From Rhodoplanes sp963840055 (GTDB taxonomy: Bacteria; Pseudomonadota; Alphaproteobacteria; Rhizobiales; Xanthobacteraceae), in the NCBI GenBank assembly GCA_963840055.1, contig CAWIXM010000028.1, positions 107,805-171,804 of the forward strand: a stretch of DNA of 64,000 nt. The letters run 5' to 3'. Below the pieces are notes generated by a model. It was not told the origin of the DNA and did no database searches. It worked only from the letters and a program-made list of their open reading frames with translations. Made by a program: the position numbers and the translations under genes. Positions 1-9,222 of this stretch are shown in pieces. The stretch's first letter is position 1; every line of letters starts with the position of its first letter.

Positions 1-481
1 CGTATGCTGGTCCTTTCAGGTCACCTACCGCTTTACCTCCGATCGCGACATTTCTGGTGCGTTCGAGCCCCACGAGATGGTGTTCGGCTCAAGCGGGAAC
101 TCGGTCGGTTCAACGAAAAGCTATGCCAGGTGCTGCCCCACAATAACGCAGCACACACCACTGCAGTGAAACTGCAGCAAGCACCGCTTCCAGGAGCTTT
201 GCCCGAAGTTTTCTATGCGGTGTTTAGCGAATGTCTGCGAAGAAATAGCGTGCAGGAGACGCCCGGCCGTTGACGGCAAGATTAAGGGGCCTTACCCATG
301 TCTCCGGAATAAACCGTCACCGATGTCTCTGGAATGGATCGCTCCGAAGTCCAATTGACTGTGCTTCTCTCAGCCCGCTGCTGCCACCGGCCTGCTCTGA
401 TCGACTATTCGGAGACCAATTTGCTGCGCGCACCGCGACACGCATCCTCTATCGATTGCTCCGACGCCATCCGTGGACCCT
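1..481. other. no confident gene; possible IS481-type end
   Basis: I recognise no protein in this stretch. Around 295-345 the pattern cccatgtctccgg followed by gtcaccgatgtctctgg resembles the repeated ends seen beside the IS481-type element near 17.45 kb, so a decayed IS end is possible. This rests on a short resemblance only. Confidence 0.25.
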
Positions 482-1588
482 ATGCCCGAAGCTGAGCTTC
501 AAAAGACGAGGGCGTTGATAGAGCGATTGCTTGTGCTCGGCGCCTTTGCCTGTCTGTTGCTTGGCGTTGCGCTCATCCTTCGCCCATTTGTCACGGGAAT
601 CTTGTTTGGCAGCATAATCGTCGTTGCAACCTGGCCGATCCGCGAACGGTTAGTGCGAAATGGCGTGTCCGTCGGCCTCACCGCGGCCCTCTTGCTGCTC
701 GCCGCGCTCGGGATAGTGGGCGTTCCGGCGATCGTTCTCGCGCCCGGACTGGCGGAACGAAGCGTTGACGGCATTCAGCGTTTGCAGGCGTACTTCGCCG
801 GAGCGCCGGAATTGCCAAACTGGCTGGCCCAGGTCCCGTTTGCGCAGGAGAGCATCGCAGGCCTTTGGGCCAGCCTCGCGGACCCCAGCAGTGCCTTCCA
901 AACCATCGTCAGGCCGTATTCGGCCGAACTTGGGAAGGTCTTCATCGAGCTTGCCCGCGCCTTCGCCGAGGGCACGTTCCAGTTCGTGGTCTCGCTTGCC
1001 GTCGCAGCAATGTTGTGGCTTCGCGGGGAGGCTTTGGCCGAGACTTTGAAGGATGTCACCGAACGATTAGGCGGGCCCGCCGCCAGCTCGGCTCTGCTTC
1101 TGGCCGCGAATTCGGTGCGCGGGGTCGCCTACGGCATCGTCGGCACGGCGGCGATTCAGGCGATTCTGATGGCGGCCGGATTGATGATTGCCAGCGTGCC
1201 TGGCGCCGGGTTGCTCGGCTTCATCACGCTGATCATCGCGCTCAGCCAGTTCGGAACCTTGTTGATCATCGTCTGGGGTGGCGCAGCTTGGTGGCTCTTT
1301 GACCAGGGAGACATTGGGTGGGCGGTTTTTGTGTCTGTCTGGGGCCTGCTCGTGTCCACGGTCGATAATTTCATCCGTCCATGGCTCGTGCGCTTTGGAG
1401 CCGAAATGCCGGTGATCATGATCTTCCTCGGCGTGCTTGGCGGATTTCTGGCGTTTGGATTTCTTGGTTTGTTTATTGGCCCGACCCTGCTCGGCGTATT
1501 CTACCAGCTGCTGCAGGCTTGGCGTAATCCTCCCGACTTTTCGATCGCGTCTCGCAACGCCGATGTCGAACGAGAAGCCCGCCAATAA
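482..1588 (+). CDS. AI-2E transporter family membrane protein
   Basis: A polytopic inner-membrane protein of about 368 residues that fits the AI-2E transporter (PerM/YdiK/TqsA) family. Members move small molecules or ions; the substrate cannot be told from sequence. Hydrophobic segments cluster near residues 20-65, then a soluble stretch, then several helices in the second half, including the typical LGFLGLFIGPTLLGVFY region near the C-terminus. The ATG at 482 is used; an in-frame GTG lies at 473, and neither has a clear ribosome binding site. The gene stands alone, with about 170 bp before the convergent glgB. Confidence 0.8.
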   Translation: MPEAELQKTRALIERLLVLGAFACLLLGVALILRPFVTGILFGSIIVVATWPIRERLVRNGVSVGLTAALLLLAALGIVGVPAIVLAPGLAERSVDGIQRLQAYFAGAPELPNWLAQVPFAQESIAGLWASLADPSSAFQTIVRPYSAELGKVFIELARAFAEGTFQFVVSLAVAAMLWLRGEALAETLKDVTERLGGPAASSALLLAANSVRGVAYGIVGTAAIQAILMAAGLMIASVPGAGLLGFITLIIALSQFGTLLIIVWGGAAWWLFDQGDIGWAVFVSVWGLLVSTVDNFIRPWLVRFGAEMPVIMIFLGVLGGFLAFGFLGLFIGPTLLGVFYQLLQAWRNPPDFSIASRNADVEREARQ

Positions 1589-1610
1589 GCGCCTATTCCT
1601 GATTCACGAT

Positions 1611-1624
1611 TTGCGCGGGATCAA
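1611..1624. promoter_or_regulatory. FNR/FixK-like box
   Basis: TTGCG-CGGG-ATCAA has the spacing of an FNR/FixK site (TTGAT-N4-ATCAA), with one good and one degenerate half. It lies just after the AI-2E gene. Downstream on the plus strand is only a 9-codon open frame at 1681, so the target gene may be lost. Single-site evidence. Confidence 0.3.
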
Positions 1625-1756
1625 TGTTTCAAGCGCCTGTTCGAACGAACTAGACATTAAACTGTGCAAGGATTAGGCGATGGCGAAGAACCTCGAGCCC
1701 GCCGCCTAAATCACCGAGATCTATACAAAGAAAGCTGCACCGTCTCTCTCCGCGCC

Positions 1757-3964
1757 TTACCATTGTGGCTGTGGGATGAAGACGAGCGTAGACAGCGGCG
1801 GCAGGGTGAGGGTTAAAGAGAAGGGCCTACCATGGCAGGGTGCGGTGGCTGCCATGACAGCGCCAGCGTTGCCGATGTTGCTGCCGCCGTACATGTCAGA
1901 GTCCGTATTCAACCGCTCCAGGTAGAGGCCTCCCTTCGGGACGCCCACGCGATATCCTTCGCGAACTACCGGGGTGAAATTGCAGACGACGACCGCGACA
2001 TCGTCAACCGCGCGCCCCCTGCGGAGGAAACAGATGATGCTTTTCTCCCAGTCCGTGCAGTCGATCCATTCAAATCCGGAGGGCGCGCAATCGCGTTCGT
2101 GCAAGGCCGTCACCTGCCGGTACATCGCATTCAAATCGCGTACGAGCCGCTGTGTTCCAGCATGGAGCGGATCGGCAAGCAGATGCCAGTCAAGGCTTGC
2201 ATCGTGATTCCATTCGGCCTGCTGACCGAACTCACAGCCCATGAACAGTAGTTTCTTGCCTGGATGGGTAAACATGAAGGCCAAATACGTTCGCAGGTTC
2301 GCGAACTTTCGCCAGCGGTCGCCGGGCATCTTCGCAAGTAGCGAGCCCTTGCCGTGGACCACCTCGTCGTGGCTGATCGGCAGAACGAAGTTCTCGGCGA
2401 ATGCGTATGTTAGGCTTAGGGTCAGCTGGTCGTGATGGTATTTTCGGTAGAGCGGATCCCGGCTGATGTACGAGAGCGTATCGTGCATCCAGCCCATGTT
2501 CCATTTGTAGCCAAAGCCAAGGCCGCCAAGGTAGACCGGCCGCGAGACCATTGGCCAGGACGTGGACTCCTCCGCGATCGTCGCGATACTGGGAAATTGC
2601 TTGTAGAGGTGTTCGTTGACTCGCCGCAGGAACGCGATGGCGTTCAGGTTCTCGTTTCCACCAAATTCGTTGGGGATCCATTCACCATCGGCGCGGCTGT
2701 AATCGAGATAAAGCATTGAGGCGACGGCGTCGGCCCTTAGCCCATCGAGGTGATACTCATCGAGCCAGAACAGGGCATTATTGAGCAGGTAGTCCGCGAC
2801 CTCGTTGCGACCATAGTTATAGATCAGCGTACCCCAGTCCAGGTGGCTGCCCTGCCGCGGATCAGCGTGTTCGTACAGGTTGGTGCCGTCGAACCAGCCG
2901 AGACCTTGTGGGTCCTTTGGGAAGTGGCCTGGCACCCAGTCGTTAATCACGCCGATGCCGGCCTGATGACAGCGGTCAACGAAATTGCGGAACTCGTCCG
3001 GCCGTCCATAACGGCTGGTCGGCGCGAATAGACCGAGCGGCTGGTAGCCCCATGAGCCGTCAAACGGATGCTCAGAAATGGGCAGCACCTCGATATGAGT
3101 GAAGCCCATTTCCTTGACGTACGGGATCAGGGTCTCGGCGAGTTCAGCATAGGTCAGATATCGGCGCCCTTCCTCGACGCTGCGCCGCCAGGATCCGAGG
3201 TGCACCTCATAAATGGAAACTGGCACATCGGTACTGATCGCACCTCCGCGGCCCGCCATCCACGCAGCATCATTCCATCGATAGCGTCCGAGGTCATACA
3301 CGATCCCGGCTGTTCCCGGGGCCTGCTCACAAAAGAAAGCGAACGGATCGGTCTTGAGCGCCATCAACTCGCCGCTCTTGGCAAGGATTTCGTACTTGTA
3401 GAGCGCGCCCGCCTCGATGCCGGGCATGAAAATCTCCCAGACACCGCATTCCTTTCGAAGACGCATGGGATGCCGCCTTCCGTCCCACGCGTTGAAGTCG
3501 CCAACAACGCTGACCCGCTCGGCGTTCGGCGCCCACACCGCAAAACCGACGCCGGTGACGCCGTCGATTGTCATCGGATGCGCGCCCAGCTTTTCGTCGA
3601 GGCGCAGGTGCCGGCCCTCGGCGATCAGGTGCACGTCGATCTCGCCCAGGATCGGGGGAAACCGGTAGGGGTCGTCGATCAAGCATTCGGCGTCGCCATA
3701 CTGGATCAACAGGCGGTATGGAAACGGTCCGCCCGGCGGCTCGATCTCACCCTCGAACAGGCCCTCCGGGTGGACGAGTTTAAGTTCCGAGACAATCTCG
3801 CGCGCCGCAGCGCGGGTGACGTGCACGCGACGGGCCCCCGGCTGAAATGTCCGAACGACCAACGCCCCTTTGCCGTTCCGATGCATGCCGAGAAACGAGA
3901 ATGGATCGCCATGCCGACCCGAAACAATCCGAAGGACGCTATCGTCGGTTTTCCGCCGGGCCAT
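1757..3964 (-). CDS. glgB: 1,4-alpha-glucan branching enzyme
   Basis: Creates alpha-1,6 branches in glycogen (GH13 family). The protein of about 735 residues has an N-terminal extension, a CBM48 module (GVGFAVWAPNAERVSVVGDF) and a catalytic barrel. The nucleophile motif DGLRADAV, the acid/base motif IAEES and the HDEVVHGKGS motif that binds the transition state are all present, so it should be active. The start is set at MARRKTDD; the open frame continues 29 codons upstream without a typical start context. No other glycogen gene is adjacent. Full length for the family. Confidence 0.95.
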   Translation of the reverse strand: MARRKTDDSVLRIVSGRHGDPFSFLGMHRNGKGALVVRTFQPGARRVHVTRAAAREIVSELKLVHPEGLFEGEIEPPGGPFPYRLLIQYGDAECLIDDPYRFPPILGEIDVHLIAEGRHLRLDEKLGAHPMTIDGVTGVGFAVWAPNAERVSVVGDFNAWDGRRHPMRLRKECGVWEIFMPGIEAGALYKYEILAKSGELMALKTDPFAFFCEQAPGTAGIVYDLGRYRWNDAAWMAGRGGAISTDVPVSIYEVHLGSWRRSVEEGRRYLTYAELAETLIPYVKEMGFTHIEVLPISEHPFDGSWGYQPLGLFAPTSRYGRPDEFRNFVDRCHQAGIGVINDWVPGHFPKDPQGLGWFDGTNLYEHADPRQGSHLDWGTLIYNYGRNEVADYLLNNALFWLDEYHLDGLRADAVASMLYLDYSRADGEWIPNEFGGNENLNAIAFLRRVNEHLYKQFPSIATIAEESTSWPMVSRPVYLGGLGFGYKWNMGWMHDTLSYISRDPLYRKYHHDQLTLSLTYAFAENFVLPISHDEVVHGKGSLLAKMPGDRWRKFANLRTYLAFMFTHPGKKLLFMGCEFGQQAEWNHDASLDWHLLADPLHAGTQRLVRDLNAMYRQVTALHERDCAPSGFEWIDCTDWEKSIICFLRRGRAVDDVAVVVCNFTPVVREGYRVGVPKGGLYLERLNTDSDMYGGSNIGNAGAVMAATAPCHGRPFSLTLTLPPLSTLVFIPQPQW

Positions 3965-4401
3965 GCCCACTCTGCCTTGCTGGTCAATGAAGATGCTGGA
4001 AGCGTCAATCCATATCAGTTGAGGGGCGTGACGTCGAACGCACGACCGCAACCCCGCCCATCCGTCGCCGCGGCCAACGCGAAGAGTTCCACCACGGCGC
4101 TGCGCTCAAGAGCTCATGAAATCCGAAGAGGCTGATTGCTGCGGCGATGGCGCGTTGAAGAGTTGGACGCGCTGATAAGCCGGACGGCGGTTGAGCAATT
4201 TCAATTGCGTGAACGACAATTTGTAACCAAGACTTCGCGCCAGCCCGTGCGACTATCCACGGCGGGAAGGGATTGCCGAGCGAGCGCGGACGATATGGGC
4301 ACACTGCAGTATCGAAAAGCCTCGCGATACCGAACCGTGCCGATGATCCCGGTCGGTCCCCCGCACCCATAACGGTGGGCGCGACGGCCGGCGCTCGGTG
4401 C
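3965..4401. other. intergenic, no recognised gene
   Basis: About 440 bp between the divergent end of glgB and the zinc-ribbon gene. Open frames exist on both strands but none resembles a known protein or has a convincing start. A glgB promoter is expected here, but I cannot point to a clear -35/-10. Confidence 0.3.
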
Positions 4402-4692
4402 CTAATTGTCTCTTTTCTTGCGCCGCGGTCGTTCCTCGCCCTTCTTCTCGCCGTCACCGGCTAGGGGTGGTGGGGAGGAACTGCGGACTTCGCTTTGCCT
4501 GGGACGCTCCCTCAAGAGGAAGGTCAGCCGTAGCGCTGAATTCCAGTCTGCCATCACCGCCCCGCAAACCTCGCAATTGGCGACGGTTCGCTCCTGGACC
4601 TGTAAGTGCTGCACTTCGACTGAATACAGAGCTCCGCAGCTTTCGCATACGAAATCGCTGCTGCCTGCTATACTTTCCCAAGACTCCGCCAT
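4402..4692 (-). CDS. small zinc-ribbon protein
   Basis: A 96-residue protein with two CxxC pairs, CESC near residue 16 and CEVC near residue 38, separated by a short hydrophilic stretch: a zinc-ribbon knuckle. The C-terminal third is basic and low-complexity (many K, R, E and P). Function unknown; a nucleic-acid-binding or regulatory role is only inference from the fold. The start MAESWES is chosen because the cysteine domain begins shortly after it. A short unknown gene lies upstream on the same strand. Confidence 0.55.
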   Translation of the reverse strand: MAESWESIAGSSDFVCESCGALYSVEVQHLQVQERTVANCEVCGAVMADWNSALRLTFLLRERPRQSEVRSSSPPPLAGDGEKKGEERPRRKKRDN

Positions 4693-4825
4693 CGACAACT
4701 CCCAATCAACCCGAGCGTCAACGGATAATCTTCTGAGAGGGGAACCAGCTTCCAGCGCTTGGCGGCTGTTCTCGTCAGTCCTCTCGTTTAGGGAAAAGAT
4801 TAGAGTGTTCCTAGGCGTAGGCCGA

Positions 4826-5062
4826 TTACGGCCGTCCCTTTCTCCTTGCGGGCGCCGATGCTGTCTCCGGCGGCGAATTCTGCCCGCCTTGGCGCGTCTC
4901 ATGCGCGAGCCGCAACGCCCTCAATCTCGCCGTCTTTTCGCGCAATGCGAGCGCATTAGCTTCGTATTCCGCCCACGCTTTCTGCCCCTCCTCGAGTTGC
5001 TTTTCTTTCTTCTTGAAGCTTGCTTCAGCCCGTTCTTGCGCAGTTCTGGTGCTGATCGTCAA
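4826..5062 (-). CDS. small conserved hypothetical protein
   Basis: A 78-residue, highly charged helical protein opening MTISTRTAQERAEASFKKKE, with a predicted coiled-coil core and a basic tail. I recall similar short proteins (QERA...KKKE...TARLRALRLA) in Bradyrhizobium-type genomes, but no function is assigned to them. It precedes the zinc-ribbon gene on the same strand by about 130 bp. Confidence 0.55.
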   Translation of the reverse strand: MTISTRTAQERAEASFKKKEKQLEEGQKAWAEYEANALALREKTARLRALRLAHETRQGGQNSPPETASAPARRKGRP

Positions 5063-5470
5063 ACAAGTTCCTCCTGATGAGATTCCCTAGCCCGATGCCG
5101 GCCCTCCACCGGAGGCAGAAGCACCGTTCACATAAATATGGTGAGGCGGGTAGGCTAGCGCGAGGGGCCTCTGCAATTCCTTGGCGGTCGCCCGTCCTGA
5201 CGTCCGTGACTCGCGTGAGCCAGGAAAACCATGGTGCTCGCTCTGCCTCATCACAGGGGCCCTTTTTTAGGGCACGCGCGAACGTTAGCGAGAACGCGGC
5301 TCTTAGAGCAGGTAGTGTCTCAGTCTTTGGGGCTTCTAGGCATCCTCGCTTTTCCATGCTTTGCCGTTCCGCACTTGCCGTTCGGCGGTTCCATTGGGAA
5401 ATGCGGCTGTAGACCTATCCAGAACCGCGGTTTTGGCCCTTCGGGACTTTTCCTAACAGGAGTTTCTTGC
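5063..5470. other. intergenic, no recognised gene
   Basis: About 400 bp with no convincing coding frame. The last 15 bases carry aacaggag, a good ribosome binding site for the broken gene starting at 5471. Confidence 0.3.
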
Positions 5471-5909
5471 ATGTCAGATATCGTCCACGCATTTTTCGCC
5501 CGTCGCGATCGCGCCGAAAAGCCGCTCAACAAAGACGAACAGCAAGCCGACCAGTTTCAGTAGGGCGCTGCGTGGGTCGAGGCGGTTCTCGTGCCCGCCG
5601 TCAAACAGGCCAACGAGCAAATGCAAGGGTCGGGCGCGGCCTTGCGGCTCGATCTGAACCTCGATCATCGATCAACGAACCATCCGCATTGCGATTTTTG
5701 GTTCGTGCAGACCGACAGCCCGTCGGGCCAGGGCTATGACGGACCGAAATACTCGATCAACGTCACGGGACAGGGCGATATCTGGCTGTACAAATCCGGC
5801 GCCCCAGGACGCACTCTCAGAACGATCTCGGCGGTCGGTCCGAACGAGATCAGGGCCCTTGCTACGCGAGGCCGCCCAAGAATACGGCGCGCTCTATCGC
5901 GCCGAGTAA
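5471..5909 (+). pseudogene. conserved hypothetical protein, interrupted by TAG and a frameshift
   Basis: Starts ATG at 5471 behind an AGGAG site. The frame MSDIVHAFFARRDRAEK runs into TAG at 5561-5563 and continues directly as GAAWVEAVLVPAVKQAN, clearly the same protein. A second lesion lies near 5860: in the gggccctt run an extra base moves the natural end LLREAAQEYGALYRAE, which stops at 5909, into another frame. Restored length is about 145 residues with no signal peptide. I do not recognise the family. Confidence 0.5.
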
Positions 5910-5935
5910 TCGGCTTCTGCGGTTTTGCGACGGCG

Positions 5936-6130
5936 CTATTTCGCGCGAAGCCGAAGCCGCAAGATCTGTGCGCGGCTTTTTGAGACGGCCTCCTTGCTCT
6001 TCTCTATCTGATCCTTGTGAACGGCGCAGGCTGCGCCGGACCCTGAGATCAGGGCATCGGATTGATCGATCAAATCGCGTGAATCGGCGCAGAGCCGCTT
6101 CGTGTCGCGGACAGAATTCGGCTTTGCCAT
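5936..6130 (-). CDS. small hypothetical protein
   Basis: A 64-residue basic, helical protein beginning MAKPNSVRDTKRLCADSRDL. The start is supported by an AAGGAG site about 10 bp upstream. Two cysteines, no membrane segment, lysine/arginine-rich tail. No family recognised. Confidence 0.45.
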   Translation of the reverse strand: MAKPNSVRDTKRLCADSRDLIDQSDALISGSGAACAVHKDQIEKSKEAVSKSRAQILRLRLRAK

Positions 6131-6250
6131 TTGCGCGCTCCTTCCCGCAGGCGGGAGCACGATCGGTCTCTCAGTCACCGGCGGCTGGATCAGATCCTCT
6201 GCCGATGATTTAGTAAGCCTACGCGAAACGATCGAAGTTAGCGAGAGAAA

Positions 6251-6286
6251 ATGCCCGTATATTTCAGAAAACGCCCGTATATTTCG
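6251..6286. repeat. 20-bp direct repeat
   Basis: Two copies of cccgtatatttc, each within a near-identical 16-base block, exactly 20 bp apart in an AT-rich spot between two small minus-strand genes. The spacing, about two helical turns, would suit a protein binding the same DNA face. No regulator is known. Confidence 0.4.
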
Positions 6287-6294
6287 CTAAATAT

Positions 6295-6495
6295 TCAGCG
6301 GGTCGCGCTATGCGGTTCCAAATCGCTTTCCTTCACGACGCGTTCGTGTGGCTCACGCACGCTCTTGATGCGATACTGCAACTCACCGCCTTCATCAGGG
6401 AGCTGCCGAACGATTTCGTAATCGCCCTGGGCTGCCCCGTAGCGGATGCTGCGGCAGAGGCGCACCAGCTGCCCGGATCGAAATTGATGTGCCAT
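6295..6495 (-). CDS. small conserved hypothetical protein
   Basis: A 66-residue protein starting MAHQFRSGQLVRLCRS behind a strong GGAGG site. The pattern ...YEIVRQLPDEGGELQYRIKS...ERVVKESDL resembles short rhizobial proteins I have seen described only as hypothetical. A compact beta-rich fold is likely. It sits downstream of the cold-shock gene but beyond that gene's terminator, so it is probably transcribed separately. Confidence 0.6.
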   Translation of the reverse strand: MAHQFRSGQLVRLCRSIRYGAAQGDYEIVRQLPDEGGELQYRIKSVREPHERVVKESDLEPHSATR

Positions 6496-6557
6496 GTCTG
6501 CCTCCAATTTTTAATGCATCTTTGCGGCATGTTCGGCGCAGCCGCGGAGAAATAGAA

Positions 6558-6582
6558 AAGCCGCCCCTTAGCGGGGCGGCTT
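6558..6582 (-). terminator. rho-independent terminator of the cold-shock gene
   Basis: On the minus strand AAGCCGCCCC and GGGGCGGCTT form a perfect 10-bp stem around a 5-base loop, followed by TTCTATTTC. It lies 40 bp after the stop of the cold-shock gene. Confidence 0.8.
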
Positions 6583-6621
6583 GAACGAATTCGTTTGATC
6601 CGAAACGGCATTGCCGTCGGC

Positions 6622-6831
6622 TTATACCGCCTGGATGTTACCGACCGCAGTCTTGCCGGAACGACGATCCACTTGCGTGTCAAAAGAAACCTTCTGACCC
6701 TCATTGAGACTGCGAATGCCGGCGCGTTCCAGAGCGGTGGCGTGCACGAACACGTCCTTGCCGCCGTCGTCCGGCTGGATAAAGCCGAAGCCCTTCTGAT
6801 CATTGTAGAACTTCACGGTACCCGTCATCAT
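6622..6831 (-). CDS. cold-shock domain protein (CspA family)
   Basis: A 69-residue OB-fold RNA chaperone. RNP1 (KGFGFIQ) and RNP2 (VFVHATAL) are intact. It binds single-stranded nucleic acid and counters secondary structure after cold shock. There are two adjacent ATG codons; the first, at 6831, has AAGG about 10 bp upstream. A strong terminator follows at 6558-6582, so the gene is monocistronic. The region upstream to 7129 has no recognised gene and probably holds a structured cold-shock leader, though I see no defined element. Confidence 0.93.
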   Translation of the reverse strand: MMTGTVKFYNDQKGFGFIQPDDGGKDVFVHATALERAGIRSLNEGQKVSFDTQVDRRSGKTAVGNIQAV

Positions 6832-7129
6832 TTTAAATAAGCCTTTCGCTGACGCTGATGCACTTGAGATCGAGACAAACAAACACGTGCCTCGAAGCTC
6901 GGCTCATCGATGTTTGGAGAGGGGGTCTGAACCTGCGCCCAGCGCTTAGCAGAGGCGAAACGGCCCGATCGTCCGGCCAAATGTCGATGATTGAAGGTAA
7001 GGCTCAAGCGCGACTATTGCAAGGCAAATCCGTTGACGCGGTTGGAGCGCGAACGCAGGCGATTGAGCGATGCGCCGCTTGTCGGCCAATTATCGCGCAC
7101 GGCGACGAGGCGCATCGAGATGTGTTTCT

Positions 7130-8176
7130 TCACCGCTGCGCGTCCGCCTCACGGAATGAAATGAGGCGGTGCGTGGTTTCGTCCCACAAGGTCAACCGCA
7201 CACATCGCAGGCTTTCTCCAAGAGTGATGCGGTTGATCCGCGCGACCTCGGGGTGGGTTCGAAGCGCTTGAGGCAAGCGGTAGAACGGAATTCGGCTGCA
7301 CAGATGATGGACGTGATGCATCCCGATATTGGCAGTGAACCAGCGCAAAACAGCGGGAAGATCGTAATGCGAGCTGCCGTACACCGCCGCCTCGCGCACG
7401 TCCCAATCCTTATTATGAGCCCAGAACGTGTCGGCGAACTGGTGCTGCACATAGAATAGCCAGACGCCAATTGAGGCGCCGAGCAGCGTGATTGGCAGAT
7501 GAACGAGCAAGAAAGGACCGAGGCCGACAGCCCAGATCATGGTGGCGCAGACCAGAGCAGTCGCGAAGTTTGTGGCCATCGCGCTGAGCCACGGCCGCCA
7601 GCCGTCGCGCATGAATCCGACTGGCAGCCGTTGCTGGAGCAAGAAAAGATAAGCCGGGCCCAGGCCAAACAACACAACGGGATGCCGGTAGATGCGATAG
7701 CGCAGCCGGCCCCAGCTCGACCGCGACTGATATTCGCGCACCGTCAGTGTGTCGATGTCGCCAACGCCGCGCCGATCGAGATTGCCCGAAGTCGCGTGAT
7801 GGATCGCGTGCGCGCGGCGCCAGCAATCGTAGGGCGTCAATGTCAGCACGCCGATCACGCGACCGAGCCAGTCGTTCGCGAGCCGGCTGCGAAAGAACGC
7901 ACCGTGACCACAGTCGTGTTGGACCATAAACAGACGCACGAGAAAGCCGGCGGCGGGAACCGCAAGCACGAGACCAATCCAGTAGCCGAGATCAAGCGCC
8001 AACCACATGATTGCCCAGAGCGAAAAAAAGGGCAGTATGGTTGTCGCGATCTCGACGGCGCTGCGTAGATGGTTTGGTTCGCGGTAACGCGCCAAAGCCC
8101 GCGCTAGAACGCCCGCGTCGTCCGCGAGCAGCTCGGTGCGAGGGGCAATTTGGCCGCCAAGTGACATCGTATCCAC
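7130..8176 (-). CDS. membrane fatty acid desaturase (FADS type)
   Basis: A di-iron membrane desaturase of about 348 residues. It keeps all three histidine boxes: HDCGH, RRAHAIHH and MHHVHH. Hydrophobic pairs flank them near residues 55-95 and 200-250. It probably inserts a double bond into acyl chains of lipids; regiospecificity cannot be read from sequence. GTG at 8176 follows GAGG by 5 bp and is preferred; an ATG at 8167 is in frame. Two phased palindromic repeats lie just upstream (8187-8245), suggesting control by a dimeric repressor. Confidence 0.88.
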   Translation of the reverse strand: MDTMSLGGQIAPRTELLADDAGVLARALARYREPNHLRSAVEIATTILPFFSLWAIMWLALDLGYWIGLVLAVPAAGFLVRLFMVQHDCGHGAFFRSRLANDWLGRVIGVLTLTPYDCWRRAHAIHHATSGNLDRRGVGDIDTLTVREYQSRSSWGRLRYRIYRHPVVLFGLGPAYLFLLQQRLPVGFMRDGWRPWLSAMATNFATALVCATMIWAVGLGPFLLVHLPITLLGASIGVWLFYVQHQFADTFWAHNKDWDVREAAVYGSSHYDLPAVLRWFTANIGMHHVHHLCSRIPFYRLPQALRTHPEVARINRITLGESLRCVRLTLWDETTHRLISFREADAQR

Positions 8177-8186
8177 AATTACCTCG

Positions 8187-8245
8187 TGATTCACTATCGA
8201 AACGAAGTTTCTAGCACTTGATTCACTACCGAAACGAATTTCCAA
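8187..8245. promoter_or_regulatory. two phased operator-like repeats upstream of the desaturase
   Basis: Two copies of TGATTCACTAYCGAAACGAA start 32 bp apart (8187 and 8219). Each contains a small palindrome: GAAAC-gaa-GTTTC in the first, GAAA-cgaa-TTTC in the second. They lie 10-70 bp upstream of the desaturase start. The 32-bp phase, about three helical turns, fits cooperative binding of a regulator. Confidence 0.5.
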
Positions 8246-8315
8246 CACTCGTCGATCCGCGGATCGCTCATGGTTTCGGCGTCTCGCCCATCGCCAAGGA
8301 GCGGTTGCGACGACT

Positions 8316-8597
8316 TTACTCCACCGGACGCAAGTTCATCTTAGAAAGGCGTTCGAGTTCAGCGGGCGACAGGTCCCACACTTTGCTCTGGTTGGCGAGT
8401 TTTGCGAACATCCGGTAAAGCGAATTCCTCGCCGCCTGCACTACTTCGGTGTCATCGAAGTCGCGGCCCTGCAAATAAATCGGAATGTGAAAACCGATGG
8501 GACCCCGTTCGATATGAAACACGGCGCAAACTTGCTTGTCTTGCTCGCCTTCTTCGAAGACTTCAATGCGTGCTAGCGTGACCTTGAATTCGCTCAT
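8316..8597 (-). CDS. small conserved hypothetical protein
   Basis: A 93-residue protein starting MSEFKVTLARIEVFEEGE behind a GGAGG site. A beta-rich N-terminal half is followed by a helical stretch (VVQAARNSLYRMFAKLANQ). I recall such proteins in rhizobial genomes as hypothetical only. No signal peptide or membrane segment. Confidence 0.6.
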   Translation of the reverse strand: MSEFKVTLARIEVFEEGEQDKQVCAVFHIERGPIGFHIPIYLQGRDFDDTEVVQAARNSLYRMFAKLANQSKVWDLSPAELERLSKMNLRPVE

Positions 8598-8860
8598 ATG
8601 CTTCCTCCGCGGCGGATCGATGGCAACGCAACCTGCTGAGTGCGCCAGAACTCGATTGGCTGCGTCTTCTGAAGACATTGCGCTCACGAACCATCCGTGG
8701 GTGCATGCACGCGAGTTGACAGCAAATTGTTCCGCTGACGCGCCGTATGGTACGTTTCTCAGCGCAGCCAGTCCAGGAAACTAGACCACCCCACATAAAT
8801 AAATCTTTTTCAAGATAGGGCTGGTTTTTTCGGTTATCGATAAATATGTCTTTGTTTGTT

Positions 8861-9121
8861 ATGAGCTCATTCGATTACGCCGCCGAAGCGGAGCTGTTTT
8901 TCGTCAGACGCGCGAACAGTCGTCGGCAACCCCTTCGCTACAAACGGTTTGCGCAGGCCTCACTCGCCGTTCGCTTCGCCATCGAAGAAATTCGACCCGA
9001 GCTTTTGCTCGGCGCCACACTCGAAGTCGATGAGGTGAGATTCGACTGCGAGGGAATCCGCCGTCTGTATGACAGCGCGGACTATCCGTTGGCACGAAGC
9101 GCGTCGTCGGTGCCGGCATGA
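8861..9121 (+). CDS. small conserved hypothetical protein
   Basis: An 86-residue protein beginning MSSFDYAAEAELFF, with a basic N-terminal third and an acidic helical middle (FAIEEIRPELLLGATLEVDE). An in-frame ATG at 8846 would add five residues; the start at 8861 is chosen because proteins of this type begin M(S)xFDY. Neither start has a good ribosome binding site. Function unknown. Confidence 0.6.
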   Translation: MSSFDYAAEAELFFVRRANSRRQPLRYKRFAQASLAVRFAIEEIRPELLLGATLEVDEVRFDCEGIRRLYDSADYPLARSASSVPA

Positions 9122-9222
9122 GCCGCTGACGCAGAACATCCGGCTGCAACTGTGGGCCCGATGTTTTCCGCTCCAGGCCCGTCTTAACTGGTTGATGTCT
9201 ATTCGAATAAAAGGCAAGGCTC

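Noticed and set aside
1..273. Open frame MLVLSGHLPLYLRSRHFW...
   Set aside because: No ribosome site, no recognised domain, and cut by the window edge.
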